A stretch of 64,000 nt of DNA from Paraburkholderia sejongensis (GTDB lineage Bacteria > Pseudomonadota > Gammaproteobacteria > Burkholderiales > Burkholderiaceae): the NCBI RefSeq assembly GCF_020880815.1, contig NZ_JAJITD010000008.1:248001-312000 (forward strand), read 5' to 3'. Position numbers and translations under genes: made by a program. Under the pieces are notes generated by a model. That model had not been told where the DNA came from. It saw nothing but the letters and a program-made list of their open reading frames with translations, and made no database searches. This document shows, piece by piece, positions 32,845-43,691 of the stretch (position 1 is the first letter of the stretch; the number at the start of each line of letters is the position of its first letter).

Positions 32845-33279
32845 ATGTTCACGCACATCCTGGTTCCTACCGATGGTTCGGATCTGTCACGCAAGGCGAT
32901 CGCGGGCGCGATCGATCTCGCTCAGGCGGTGGGCGCGCGCGTCACCGCGTACGCGTGCCTGCCGCAATATCCGTACTCGCCGTTCTCCGACGTCGCGGTC
33001 GAGCCGCCCGGCGAATTCCTGCAACGCAGCGAGCGCGAAGCGCGTGTGCATCTGCGCGAAGTGGAGTTCGCCGCGCACCGCGTCGGCGTGAGCGTCGAGA
33101 GCCGCACCAGCGTGCATCCGGCGCCTTACCTCGGGATCATCGAGGCGGCCGAGCAGGGCGGTTGCGACGTGATTTTCATGGCCTCGCATGGACGGCGCGG
33201 ACTCGGCAGCCTGCTGATCGGCAGTGAAACGCAGCGGGTGCTGACGCATACGAAAATTCCGGTGATCGTGTATCGCTGA
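32845..33279 (+). CDS. Universal stress protein (UspA family)
   Basis: A 144-residue single-domain Usp. It opens FTHILVPTDGSDLSRKAI, and its C-terminal nucleotide-binding loop is FMASHGRRGLGSLLIGSETQ (G-x-x-G-x(9)-G-S/T pattern), implying an ATP-binding type. GGAGGG (32835-32840) precedes ATG 32845. It lies between the LysR gene and the convergent aceA. It likely acts in stress or stationary-phase physiology; no specific partner is visible. Confidence 0.93.
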   Translation: MFTHILVPTDGSDLSRKAIAGAIDLAQAVGARVTAYACLPQYPYSPFSDVAVEPPGEFLQRSEREARVHLREVEFAAHRVGVSVESRTSVHPAPYLGIIEAAEQGGCDVIFMASHGRRGLGSLLIGSETQRVLTHTKIPVIVYR

Positions 33280-33325
33280 GAGCGTGGGCGGGATAGCGGC
33301 AGCGGCGGCAATCTGCGCGCGAGTT

Positions 33326-33360
33326 CAAAAAAAGCGCGCCGGCGGCAACGCCGGCGCGTT
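33326..33360 (-). terminator. Terminator of aceA
   Basis: On the minus strand a GC-rich stem (CGCGCCGGCG / CGCCGGCGCG type) with a TTGC loop is followed by a T7 run. It lies about 195 bases past the aceA stop. Confidence 0.75.
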
Positions 33361-33554
33361 CAGTTTCGCCGCACGCTTGCTGCGTGCTGGCTTCTCTCAG
33401 ACCCCGGCCGTCGGCGCTCGCCCGAAGACTCACTGCCAATCCGGGACGGCGCGGTCCTCCCTGTTGCCGGCGGCGCGTCTAGCGGCGCCGCTCGGCGTTC
33501 TGCCAGTCGTTTGCGCGATCAGACCGCGGGGCCGCACGGCCCAGCCGGTTGATC

Positions 33555-34865
<1,311 letters not shown>

Positions 34866-35180
34866 GATGTGCTCCTTCTATGCCTGTGATGGAGGATGGT
34901 GACTCGGTGATCTCGAAGCGGGCGAAGCCTTGTGGGGCGTTCCGTTTCGCGAAGTCTTGTAGAAGAGTCTAGGCAAATCGATGGAGCCGCAACAGGCGCG
35001 GCAAAGCGTTTTCTCGATATTTATTTTGATATGAAATCAAGGGCTTGAAATCGCCGTTTCGCGATGAGAAACGACATTTTCCCTCTTGCAACGTGCCCCG
35101 TTGTGCCGTGCAGCATGATTTTTTACGACACAAAAAAATTTTTTACATCGTGAAATTTTGGGGTGGCGAAGCGCGGGACG
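34866..35180. promoter_or_regulatory. aceA control region
   Basis: No gene. The half nearest aceA is GC-rich; 35010-35165 is AT-rich. Two palindromes stand out: TTGATATGAAATCAA (35026-35040), whose inner T-N11-A fits a LysR-type box, and CGTTTC-N7-GAAACG (35055-35073). I could not fix a convincing -35/-10 pair on the minus strand. Confidence 0.45.
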
Positions 35181-35213
35181 AAAAAAAACCGGTGCCTGAG
35201 CACCGGTTTTTCT
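35181..35213. terminator. Bidirectional terminator after the helicase gene
   Basis: Stem AAAACCGGTGC (35185-35195) / GCACCGGTTTT (35200-35210), loop CTGA, flanked by A and T runs. It ends the minus-strand helicase transcript and could also stop rightward transcription from the aceA side. Confidence 0.88.
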
Positions 35214-35264
35214 TTGACGGGCGGACGGCGCGGAGCCGTCCGGGTCTTTACACGCTAGAGGCGT

Positions 35265-36896
35265 TTAGCTGCCGCGACGCGCGGTACGCGGACCGTCGTT
35301 GCGGCGCGCGCTGTAACCGTCACGCGAGCCGTAGCCGTCGCGCGAACCGCCGAAGCCTTCACGCGAGCCGTAGCCGTCGCGCGAACCGCCGTGGCCTTCA
35401 CGCGAACCGCCGGCCGGCTTGTTGCCCCAGCTGCTGCCGTTGCCGTTGCCGTTGCTGCTGCCGCTGCGCGAGCCGCCGTAGCCGCCCGGCTTGCCCGAGC
35501 CGCTGCCGAAGCGACGGCCGTTACCGCCGCCCGGACGACCGCGGCCACCGAAGCCAGGACGGCCGTTGCCCGAAGGCGCCGCCTTGCGCGGCTCGAAGCC
35601 TTCGACGACGTTGACCGGCAGCGGCGTGCGCACGAAGCGCTCGATGCGCTTGAGCGCGCCCTGTTCGGCGTGATGCACGAGGCTCACCGCGACGCCCGAG
35701 CGGCCCGCGCGGCCGGTACGGCCAATGCGGTGCACGTAGTCTTCGGCGAACTTCGGCAGGTCGTAGTTGAACACGTGCGTGATGCCGGGGATGTCGATGC
35801 CGCGAGCCGCGACGTCGGTCGCGACCAGCACGCGCACGCGACGCTCGCGCAGCGCGCGGATCGTGCGGTTACGCGCGCCTTGCGGCAGGTCGCCGTGCAG
35901 CGCGGCCGATTCGAAGCCGGCGTCGGCCAGACGGCCGGCCAGCTGGTCGGCGTCCATCTTGGTCGCGGTGAACACGATGGCCTGGTCGAGGCCTTCGGCG
36001 CGCAGCAGATGGTCGAGCAGACGATCCTTGTGATCGCGGTCGTCGACGTAATGAACCGTTTGCGCGATGTTGGTGCGCTGTTCCATGCGCTGGACGATCT
36101 CGATGCGCTCCGGATCCTTCAGCAGACGGCCGGTCAGCGAACCGATCTTGCCGTCGAGCGTGGCCGAGAACAGCATGGTCTGACGCGTGGCCGGCGTTTC
36201 GGCGACGATCGTGTCGATGTCGTCGATGAAGCCCATGTCGAGCATGCGGTCGGCTTCGTCGAGCACGAGGATCTGCAGTTGCGACAGGTCGATGCGGCCG
36301 CGTTCGAGGTGGTCGATCAGACGGCCCGGCGTCGCGACGAGGATTTCGGGGTTCTTCGCGAGCAGCATCAGCTGCTGGCCGTAGGCGACGCCGCCCAGAA
36401 TGCTGACGGTGCGCAGGCGTTTCAGGTGCTTGCCGTAGGTTGCCGCGGCGGTCGTGACCTGCATCGCGAGTTCGCGGGTCGGCGTCAGGACCAGCATGGT
36501 CGGGCGCGCGACCGGCTGCGGACGGCGGCCACGGTTGCCATCGGCCGGACGCGGTTCGCGCGGCTGGCTTGCCTGGGCTTTTTGCAGTTGAGCGAAACGC
36601 TCGATGGCCGGCAGCATGAATGCCGCGGTCTTGCCCGAACCGGTCGGGCTCGACACCAGCAGGTCGCTGCCGGCGATACCGGCCGGCACCGCGCGTTGCT
36701 GCACCGGCGTCGGGTGTTCGTAACCAGCAGCGGTCAGCGCGGAAACGACGTCCGCGGACAGACCGAGCGACGCGAACGTCGGCTTGCCGTCTTCGGCGGG
36801 CGCGGCGGCCGCAGCGACTTCCGCTGCGGGGGCGAGACCGAGTGCTTCGTCGGCGATGGCGTTCAACGGGCTGCTGGGGGTATTGCTCGAAGTCAT
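35265..36896 (-). CDS. rhlE: DEAD-box RNA helicase, RhlE-like
   Basis: A 543-residue helicase. Q-motif FASLGLSADVVSAL then HPTPVQQRAVP; motif I SSPTGSGKT; motif II VLDEADRMLDMGF; motif III LFSATLD; motif VI HRIGRTGRAG. After about residue 430 comes a disordered Gly/Arg/Ser/Tyr tail with a 13-residue repeat (SREGHGGSRDGYG type), an RNA-binding RGG-like extension. ATG 36896 has AAGGAT before it; the open frame upstream is not supported. The probable role is RNA remodelling in ribosome assembly, decay or cold adaptation. The 5' leader looks long (about 320 bases). Confidence 0.92.
   Translation of the reverse strand: MTSSNTPSSPLNAIADEALGLAPAAEVAAAAAPAEDGKPTFASLGLSADVVSALTAAGYEHPTPVQQRAVPAGIAGSDLLVSSPTGSGKTAAFMLPAIERFAQLQKAQASQPREPRPADGNRGRRPQPVARPTMLVLTPTRELAMQVTTAAATYGKHLKRLRTVSILGGVAYGQQLMLLAKNPEILVATPGRLIDHLERGRIDLSQLQILVLDEADRMLDMGFIDDIDTIVAETPATRQTMLFSATLDGKIGSLTGRLLKDPERIEIVQRMEQRTNIAQTVHYVDDRDHKDRLLDHLLRAEGLDQAIVFTATKMDADQLAGRLADAGFESAALHGDLPQGARNRTIRALRERRVRVLVATDVAARGIDIPGITHVFNYDLPKFAEDYVHRIGRTGRAGRSGVAVSLVHHAEQGALKRIERFVRTPLPVNVVEGFEPRKAAPSGNGRPGFGGRGRPGGGNGRRFGSGSGKPGGYGGSRSGSSNGNGNGSSWGNKPAGGSREGHGGSRDGYGSREGFGGSRDGYGSRDGYSARRNDGPRTARRGS
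35321..35412 (-). repeat. 39-bp direct repeat encoding the helicase tail
   Basis: Copies begin at 35321 and 35360 with a partial third at 35399 (period 39 bases, 13 codons). They encode Ser-Arg-Asp/Glu-Gly-Tyr/Phe-Gly units. Confidence 0.85.
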
Positions 36897-37404
36897 GTGA
36901 ATCCTTGAAAACGATCCTGGGGAGGTTCGTGAAATAAAAACGTCAACGCCAATCGGCATACCCAAGTCGTCGGATTCAGCGAGCAAAGAAGCAGCGAGCA
37001 AATCGCAAAACGGGGGCAACTCGCGACAATGAAGGCGAGTTTTTCGTTAGAAGCTGTATCGGATGCGACGTGCCGAAATGGCAAGCCGCCAGCCTGGGAC
37101 TTGAGCCCGTAGGGGGCTAGGCAGAAGGGGACAGGTTCTAAACTGGATTGGAGCAAACGCTATCGGACGCTACGCCGCGAGGTCCGCGTGAAAAGCGGGC
37201 AAAGCAGTGAAGCGCAGGCGGCATTATATAGAGATTTGCTGCACTGCGCCACTATTAGCGCGAGCCCGATAGAAAAAAGTGCCGGAATGGTATGAAGAGA
37301 GGAGCCGGCGGTGCGGCGCGGCTGCCGCTGGCAGAGCGCCGCGTAACGCTGCCGCATCGGCCTGAGCGGGCCTCGTGCGGCGGCTTAACGTACCCGGGAC
37401 GGCC
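36897..37404. other. Gap between ACBP gene and helicase: helicase leader and promoter
   Basis: No gene. From 36897 to about 37216 it is probably the 5' leader of the helicase mRNA. No terminator with a T run follows the ACBP gene, so some ACBP transcripts may run into the helicase gene. Confidence 0.5.
37223..37251 (-). promoter_or_regulatory. Possible helicase promoter
   Basis: On the minus strand a perfect TATAAT (plus positions 37223-37228) with a poor -35 (TGGCGC) 17 bases upstream. It would give a leader of about 320 bases. Confidence 0.35.
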
Positions 37405-37674
37405 TCAAGCCGCGGCGCCGCTCTTTAGCGACTCGACGAGTTCCACGTACTGCTGCTTCGCAGCGTCCTGCGCGGTGCCCTTCAGCGCGGCCCATGCGTC
37501 GTACTTGTATTTGCCGACGATGTCGGTGAAGCCCGGCTTGTCGCCGTGCACGTCGCCTTCGCTCGCCTGCTTGAAGAGTGCATACAGACGCAGCAGCGTC
37601 AGATTGCCGGGACGCTCCGGCAACTGCTTGACGTCTTCCTGAGCTTGCGCGAATTGCGTATTGATATCGGTCAT
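37405..37674 (-). CDS. Acyl-CoA-binding protein
   Basis: An 89-residue four-helix ACBP that binds long-chain acyl-CoA. The family pattern is clear: FAQAQEDVKQLPERPGN, then LRLYALFKQASEGDV, then KYKYDAWAALKGTAQD and QYVELVESL. The Tyr and Lys that contact CoA (LYALFKQ and KYKYDAW) are present. ATG 37674 gives the standard length; the frame is open further but without conserved sequence. It probably buffers acyl-CoA for lipid metabolism. Divergent from tsaB. Confidence 0.95.
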   Translation of the reverse strand: MTDINTQFAQAQEDVKQLPERPGNLTLLRLYALFKQASEGDVHGDKPGFTDIVGKYKYDAWAALKGTAQDAAKQQYVELVESLKSGAAA

Positions 37675-37873
37675 GGTGATGTGCCCGCGGGACGGGATTG
37701 GAATAGATCGGCCGAAAATCATAACAACGGAGCGGCGCCGCCGGATCGAGGGCTTATTCCAAACATCGTCGGTTTCGCGGTCCGGCGACGCGCTCGCGCA
37801 CCGCACGCGCGAACCGCCGCGATGCAGCGGCAAACCACCATCCGCGCGCAGCGCGCCGATTACAATACGCACC

Positions 37874-38689
37874 ATGACTCAAACCGTGCTCCTTGCCCTC
37901 GATACCTCGACCGAATTCTGTTCGGCGGCGCTGCTGTGCGCGCCGGCCGATACGAGCGGTCAGTCCAGCGCCGAACCGCGCATCTGGCTGCGCCACGAAC
38001 CGACCGGCGCGGTCTCCAGCACCCGCCTGTTGCCCGCGATCGCCGAACTGTTCGACGAAGCCGGTCTCACGCTGGCCGATTGCGACGCGATCGCGTTCGG
38101 CTCCGGGCCGGGCTCGTTTACCGGCCTGCGCACCGCGACCGGCGTAGCCCAAGGCCTCGCGTTCGGCCTGAATGTGCCGGTCGTGCCGATCGGCACGCTG
38201 CTGATCTGCGCCGAGAGCGCGCGCCTGCGCGATCCGTCGACGACCCGCGTGCTGGCCGCGCTCGACGCGCGGATGGACGAAATCTATTGGGCCGACTACG
38301 CGTGGGACGAAGCGCAACACGAATGGCGCACCGTGCAAAGCGCGTCGCTCGATGCGCCGCAGCGGCTGGTGCTGCCCGACGTGCCGTTCACGCTGGCCGG
38401 CAACGCGGCCGCCGCATTCGGCGCGCGCTTGCCGGCGCTGGCCGCCGCGCGAAGTGTCGACAGCGAGGCGTTGCCGCATGCGGGACCGCTCGCGTACGCG
38501 GCGCTGCGCGCGTTGCGCGCGGGCCGCACGGTGCCCGCCGATCAGGCCGCGCCCGAGTACGTGCGCAACAAGGTCGCGCAGACCACCGCCGAGCGGATGG
38601 CCGGGAAAGCGGCCAAGGCGGAGCAGGCCCCGCAGCGGCCGCACGACGGCGCGACGGCGCAGGCGCCCCGCGACGAGGCGCGCCGATGA
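37874..38689 (+). CDS. tsaB: tRNA threonylcarbamoyladenosine biosynthesis protein TsaB
   Basis: A 271-residue ASKHA-fold protein, partner of TsaD in making t6A at position 37 of ANN-reading tRNAs. It starts TQTVLLALDTSTEFCSAALL and has the dimer segment FGSGPGSFTGLRTATGVAQG, both diagnostic. The C-terminus carries an Ala/Gln/Arg-rich tail. ATG 37874 follows a -10-like TACAAT (37861). The stop overlaps rimI as ATGA. Confidence 0.94.
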   Translation: MTQTVLLALDTSTEFCSAALLCAPADTSGQSSAEPRIWLRHEPTGAVSSTRLLPAIAELFDEAGLTLADCDAIAFGSGPGSFTGLRTATGVAQGLAFGLNVPVVPIGTLLICAESARLRDPSTTRVLAALDARMDEIYWADYAWDEAQHEWRTVQSASLDAPQRLVLPDVPFTLAGNAAAAFGARLPALAAARSVDSEALPHAGPLAYAALRALRAGRTVPADQAAPEYVRNKVAQTTAERMAGKAAKAEQAPQRPHDGATAQAPRDEARR

Positions 38690-39180
38690 GCGGCGTGCTG
38701 CTCGCGGACCGCTACATGTCGCCGATGACCGAAAGCGACCTGGACGAGGTCGCCGCGATCGAGAAGCTCGCCTATGAGTTTCCGTGGAGCCGCGGCAATT
38801 TCGGCGACTCGCTGCGCAACGGTTATTTCGGCGTCTGCCTGCGTCATGTGACGGGTGCGCTGATCGGCTATTGCGTGCTGATGCCGGTCGTCGATGAAAT
38901 GCATCTGCTCAATCTGTGCGTGACGCCGGCGGCGCAGGGCGGGGGCGCGGGTCTCGCGTTGCTGCGCGAGGCGGTGCGCATCACCCGCGCCGAAAAGCTC
39001 GACGGGCTGCTGCTCGAGGTGCGGCCGTCGAATCATCGTGCGATCCGGCTGTACGAACGCTTCGGTTTCGCGACGATCGGCCGGCGCAAAAATTATTATC
39101 CGGCGCGGCATCGCGCGCGGGAGGACGCGATCGTGATGCGTCTGTCGTTTGCCACGGAGGGCGCAGATGGCGCTGCATGA
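38686..39180 (+). CDS. rimI: Ribosomal protein S18 alanine N-acetyltransferase
   Basis: A 164-residue GNAT protein. It follows tsaB with overlapping stop/start, the usual tsaB-rimI arrangement. Motifs: YEFPWSRGNFGDSLRNGY (the F-x-x-P-W-S/T of RimI), MHLLNLCVTPAAQGGGAG (acetyl-CoA loop) and VRPSNHRAIRLYERFGF with YY-P at the end. Target inferred from the family: Ala1 of S18. Its stop lies within the start of the following UDG gene region (14-base overlap). Confidence 0.93.
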   Translation: MSGVLLADRYMSPMTESDLDEVAAIEKLAYEFPWSRGNFGDSLRNGYFGVCLRHVTGALIGYCVLMPVVDEMHLLNLCVTPAAQGGGAGLALLREAVRITRAEKLDGLLLEVRPSNHRAIRLYERFGFATIGRRKNYYPARHRAREDAIVMRLSFATEGADGAA

Positions 39181-40255
39181 ATCGGTGCTCGAGGAATTCG
39201 GCCTCGCGCCAATGTGGGTGCGTCGCGGTATGGCGACGCGGCAGGACGCGCAGGTCGTGGCGGCGAATGCGTCGGTAGATCAGGCGCGCGGTGCGGTAGC
39301 CGGACAGGTGGCTCAGGAGCCCATGCCGGCGGCACATGCGCAGGAGGGGGCCGAACCGCAGTCGTACGCAGCATCGCGCGAATCGCAACCTGCAGCGCAG
39401 CCGCAAGCGCAAACGCAAACGCAAACGCAGCCGCAATCGCAGCCGAAAGGGGAGCCGCAATCGCAGCCGCCCGCAGCGCCGCGCGCCGCCATGCAACGGG
39501 AACCAGAACCCGCGTCACGCGGTGCGGCCTCGCCCGCGCAAGCACGATCCTCCGAACCACCCAACTTCGACATCCCGCCCGACGACGACTTCGCGTGGTT
39601 CGACGACCCCGGCGCACCCGCGCCGGCATCGACCGAAACGCGCGGCGACACGCCCGCGTTGCCGGCCGTCGATACGCTTGACTGGGACGCGTTGGCCGCC
39701 CGCGTGGCCGGCTGCGAAGCATGCCGGCTGTGCGAAAAGCGCACCAACACCGTATTCGGCGTCGGCGATCGCGAGGCCGACTGGATGCTGATCGGTGAGG
39801 CGCCCGGCGAGAACGAGGACCGCCAGGGCGAGCCGTTCGTCGGCCAGGCCGGCAAGCTGCTCGACAACATGCTGCGTTCGCTCACGCTCGCGCGCGGCAG
39901 CAACGTCTATATCGCGAACGTGATCAAGTGCCGGCCGCCCGGTAACCGCAATCCGCAACCGGACGAAGTCGCGCGTTGCGAACCGTATCTGCAGCGCCAG
40001 GTGGCGCTCGTGAAGCCGAAGCTGATCGTCGCGCTTGGCCGTTTCGCCGCGCAAAGCCTGCTGAAGACCGACGCGAGCATCTCGTCGCTGCGCGGCCGCG
40101 TGCATGCGTACGAGGGCGTGCCGGTGATCGTCACCTATCACCCCGCGTATCTGCTGCGCAGTTTGCCCGACAAGGCGAAGGCGTGGGCGGATCTGTGCCT
40201 CGCGCGCGATACGTGGCTCGCGAACGGCGGCGCGCCGTCGACCGAAGCAAAGTGA
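39167..40255 (+). CDS. Family 4 uracil-DNA glycosylase with long disordered N-terminal region
   Basis: A 362-residue protein. The C-terminal 200 residues are a Fe-S uracil-DNA glycosylase: Cys ligands in CEACRLC, KCRPPGNRN and ARCEPYL; motif A IGEAPGENEDRQGEPFVG; C-terminal VTYHPAYLLRS with the conserved His. It removes uracil from DNA to start base excision repair. Residues about 55-120 are a Gln/Ala/Pro/Thr low-complexity linker built from short repeats, much longer than in minimal family members. GGAGG precedes ATG 39167. It is overlapped by rimI and overlaps the next gene (GTGA). Confidence 0.92.
   Translation: MALHESVLEEFGLAPMWVRRGMATRQDAQVVAANASVDQARGAVAGQVAQEPMPAAHAQEGAEPQSYAASRESQPAAQPQAQTQTQTQPQSQPKGEPQSQPPAAPRAAMQREPEPASRGAASPAQARSSEPPNFDIPPDDDFAWFDDPGAPAPASTETRGDTPALPAVDTLDWDALAARVAGCEACRLCEKRTNTVFGVGDREADWMLIGEAPGENEDRQGEPFVGQAGKLLDNMLRSLTLARGSNVYIANVIKCRPPGNRNPQPDEVARCEPYLQRQVALVKPKLIVALGRFAAQSLLKTDASISSLRGRVHAYEGVPVIVTYHPAYLLRSLPDKAKAWADLCLARDTWLANGGAPSTEAK
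39385..39470 (+). repeat. Short tandem repeats coding a Gln-rich linker
   Basis: GCAAAC hexamers (39408-39426) and GCAGCCGCAA-type units give alternating Gln with Ala/Thr/Pro/Ser. The in-frame hexamer makes length variation between strains likely. Confidence 0.75.
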
Positions 40256-41298
40256 CGACGTCCGGCAGGCCGGCGGCGCCCGCTGGCCGCGCGGCGCTCG
40301 TCGATACGTTGCTGGACGGCCAGGAGCCATTGCGCGACCCCGCGGTTCGCGATCTCGCATGGCTGCTGTTCAGTGCGGATCTGTTGCGCCCGCAACTTCC
40401 GGTGGGCGCGCTCGCGCAACCGTTCGACACGCCGAGTGAATTGCACGCGACCGTCGCGTGGCTGCGCACGCTCGACGCCACTCCCGAACCGCTCCATCAC
40501 GACCTCGCGGCAACCCGCATCACGCGTCTGGGCCGCTACGCCGAGCGGCTGCTCGGCTTCTTCCTGCAGCACGGTCCGGCCGCGCGACTGATCGCGGCGG
40601 GCGTGCCGTTGCGGCGCGCGGGCATCACGCTCGGCGAATGCGATTTTCTGCTGCGGACCGGGCAGCACGCGCATCTGCATTGGGAACTGGCGGTGAAGTG
40701 CTATCTGCACGCGGGGGCCACGGGCCGCGCGGACCCTACCAGTGAGCCGGCACGAGCGCGGCTGGCCGATTACGTCGGCCCCAATCTGAAGGATCGCTTC
40801 GATCTGAAGCTATCGCATCTGCTCGATCATCAACTGCGCCTGAGCGCGCACGAAGCGTTCGGCTCGACCGGCTATGCGGGCGTATGGACGCCGCAGATGT
40901 TCGTCAAAGGCTGGCTGTTTTACCGGCACGGCGGCGGTGCGGATGGCACGCCGGTCGACCCGCCCGAACTCGATCCCGCGCATGGCCGCGGCTGGTGGGT
41001 CACAAGACGCGACTGGCCGGACTTCGCGGCCGCGCAGGCGGACCGCTGGCGCGTGCTGTCCAGACTCGAATGGCTGGCGCCGCGTCGTGAGCGGCTTGCT
41101 GCTCGGGCAGGCAGCAACGAGGCCACATCACAACTGGTCGATGCCCGCGCACTCGCCGCGCAGACCTCGAATCAACCGGGCCCGGTGATGGTCGCCGCGT
41201 TCATCGAAACTGCCGCGGGCGAACTGCTCGAACACTCGCGCGGCTTTATCGTGCCCGACGACTGGCCCGAGCACGCGCGACGTTACGCACAGCAATAA
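40252..41298 (+). CDS. DUF1853-family protein
   Basis: A 348-residue protein that I match from memory to DUF1853: a middle HLHWELAVKCYLHAG, then YVGPNLKDRFDLKLSHLLDH and a C-terminal hydrophobic/aromatic region with RGWWVTRRDWPDF. HWELAVK-x-Y with later acidic residues resembles a PD-(D/E)XK-like core, but I would not assign nuclease activity. GTG 40252 overlaps the UDG stop (GTGA), so it is coupled to the DNA repair gene. Function is unknown. Confidence 0.78.
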   Translation: MTTSGRPAAPAGRAALVDTLLDGQEPLRDPAVRDLAWLLFSADLLRPQLPVGALAQPFDTPSELHATVAWLRTLDATPEPLHHDLAATRITRLGRYAERLLGFFLQHGPAARLIAAGVPLRRAGITLGECDFLLRTGQHAHLHWELAVKCYLHAGATGRADPTSEPARARLADYVGPNLKDRFDLKLSHLLDHQLRLSAHEAFGSTGYAGVWTPQMFVKGWLFYRHGGGADGTPVDPPELDPAHGRGWWVTRRDWPDFAAAQADRWRVLSRLEWLAPRRERLAARAGSNEATSQLVDARALAAQTSNQPGPVMVAAFIETAAGELLEHSRGFIVPDDWPEHARRYAQQ

Positions 41299-41316
41299 CG
41301 CCGCTTATAACGCCGC

Positions 41317-41319
<3 letters not shown>
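41296..41319. repeat. Perfect 12-bp tandem repeat spanning two convergent stop codons
   Basis: TAACGCCGCTTA occurs twice in tandem. Each unit starts with TAA and ends with TTA. The first TAA stops the DUF1853 gene and the last TTA (TAA on minus) stops thiD. Confidence 0.9.
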
Positions 41320-42123
<804 letters not shown>

Positions 42124-42165
42124 GGTCAAGCGGGGAAGAAAGAGGGGGCGCGCAGGGCGTGCGGC

Positions 42166-43473
42166 TTAGTGCTTCGCTTCTCCGATCAGCGCGACCGAGT
42201 CGAACGCGCGCTGGTTCGCCTGGTGGCGCCGCATCACGAGCCACATCATCAGACACACGAAGGTGCCGAACAGCACGATCACCGCGGTGACCGGCACGTC
42301 GAGCCACACCAGCACCGCGTACAGGCACAGCATCACCAGCACGGACAGATTCTCGTTGAAGTTCTGCACCGCGATCGAATGGCCCGCCGACAACAGCACG
42401 TGGCCGCGATGCTGTAGCAGCGCATTCATCGGCACGACGAAGAAGCCCGACAGTCCGCCCACCAGCATCAGGAAGACGTACGCAAAGAGCAGATAGCCGG
42501 GCACGTGCACCCGGCCGAAGTAGATACCCCAGTGCGCCGGAAACAGCTCGCGCGTGTAGAACGCCATCAGCATCACCGCGATACCCATCATGACGCCGAC
42601 CGGCAGCACCGACAGCGACTTCTTCAGCGGCACCCGCGAGGCCGCCAGGATCGCGCCGCCGGCGACGCCGACCGCCACCACCGCCTGCAGGATCGCGGCC
42701 TCCGACAGCGACATGCCGAGCGACACCTCGGCCCATTTCAGCACGATGAATTGCAGCGTCGCGCCCGCGCCCCAGAACAGCGTGGTCACCGCGAGCGAAA
42801 TCTGGCCAAGCTTGTCGCGCCACAGAACGAGGAAGCAGTCGGCGAAATCGGTGATTAGGCGGATCGGGCCGTGTTCCTGTTTCGGGTAACGCGCGCCGGT
42901 GTCGGGAATCCGTAGATTGAACAGCGCGGCGATCACGTAGATGCCCATGATCACGAGCATCGCCGCTTCGGCCGGCGTATTGACGGTGGGGATATGCAGC
43001 TTGAGGATCGGCGCGGCGATATGCGGGCTGATCAGCGCGCCGCCGAGCACGGTGCCCAGAATGATCGAGCCGACCGTGGTGCCTTCGATCCAGCCGTTCG
43101 CGGCGACCAGCCGGTCAGGCGGCAGCAGCTCGGTGAGAATCCCGTATTTGGCGGGCGAGTACGCGGCCGCGCCGAAACCGACGATCCCGTACGCGAGCAG
43201 CGGATGCGCGCCGACCAGCATCGTCACGCAGCCGACGACCTTGATGGTATTGGTGACGAACATCACGCGTCCTTTCGGACGGGAGTCGGCGAAGGCGCCG
43301 ACGAAGGCGGCAAGGACGACGTACGACAGCACAAAGAACAGCTTGAGCAGCGGCGTCATCCAGTTCGGAGCGTGGAGATCTTTCAGCAGTGCGATAGCAG
43401 CGATCAGAAGCGCATTGTCGGCCAGCGACGAAAAAAACTGCGCGGCCATGATGGTGTAAAAACCTTTTTTCAT
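42166..43473 (-). CDS. lplT: Lysophospholipid transporter LplT-like MFS protein
   Basis: A 435-residue 12-helix major facilitator. It starts MKKGFYTIMAAQFFSSLADN, and TELLPPDRLVAANGWIEGTT is the characteristic LplT loop. In E. coli LplT flips lysophospholipids inward for reacylation by Aas; no Aas gene or fused acyltransferase is present here. ATG 43473 removes a positively charged non-conserved 30-residue extension in the same frame. It is divergent from alr across a 218-base gap. Confidence 0.92.
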   Translation of the reverse strand: MKKGFYTIMAAQFFSSLADNALLIAAIALLKDLHAPNWMTPLLKLFFVLSYVVLAAFVGAFADSRPKGRVMFVTNTIKVVGCVTMLVGAHPLLAYGIVGFGAAAYSPAKYGILTELLPPDRLVAANGWIEGTTVGSIILGTVLGGALISPHIAAPILKLHIPTVNTPAEAAMLVIMGIYVIAALFNLRIPDTGARYPKQEHGPIRLITDFADCFLVLWRDKLGQISLAVTTLFWGAGATLQFIVLKWAEVSLGMSLSEAAILQAVVAVGVAGGAILAASRVPLKKSLSVLPVGVMMGIAVMLMAFYTRELFPAHWGIYFGRVHVPGYLLFAYVFLMLVGGLSGFFVVPMNALLQHRGHVLLSAGHSIAVQNFNENLSVLVMLCLYAVLVWLDVPVTAVIVLFGTFVCLMMWLVMRRHQANQRAFDSVALIGEAKH

Positions 43474-43691
43474 CTGATGCGATGCTGTCCTCGCTGCGGT
43501 CTGTCCGCCCCGGCCGTTTGCAGTGCGTCCGGGCTTATGCCGATCGAAATGGGTTGTGCGCACGGCTTTATATCATGAAAATAGCTGAATTCGGACTAGC
43601 AGAATCCTTGATCGCACCGCCCAGCGGGCCGCCGAGCGCCGAAAACGCCCGGTAAGCCGCTGATTCGCAAGTGTCTTTACGAAAATCTCCC

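Noticed and set aside
35321..35412. Repeats in the helicase tail as a CRISPR-like array
   Set aside because: Units are in frame, adjoin directly without unique spacers and encode a Gly/Arg-rich tail.
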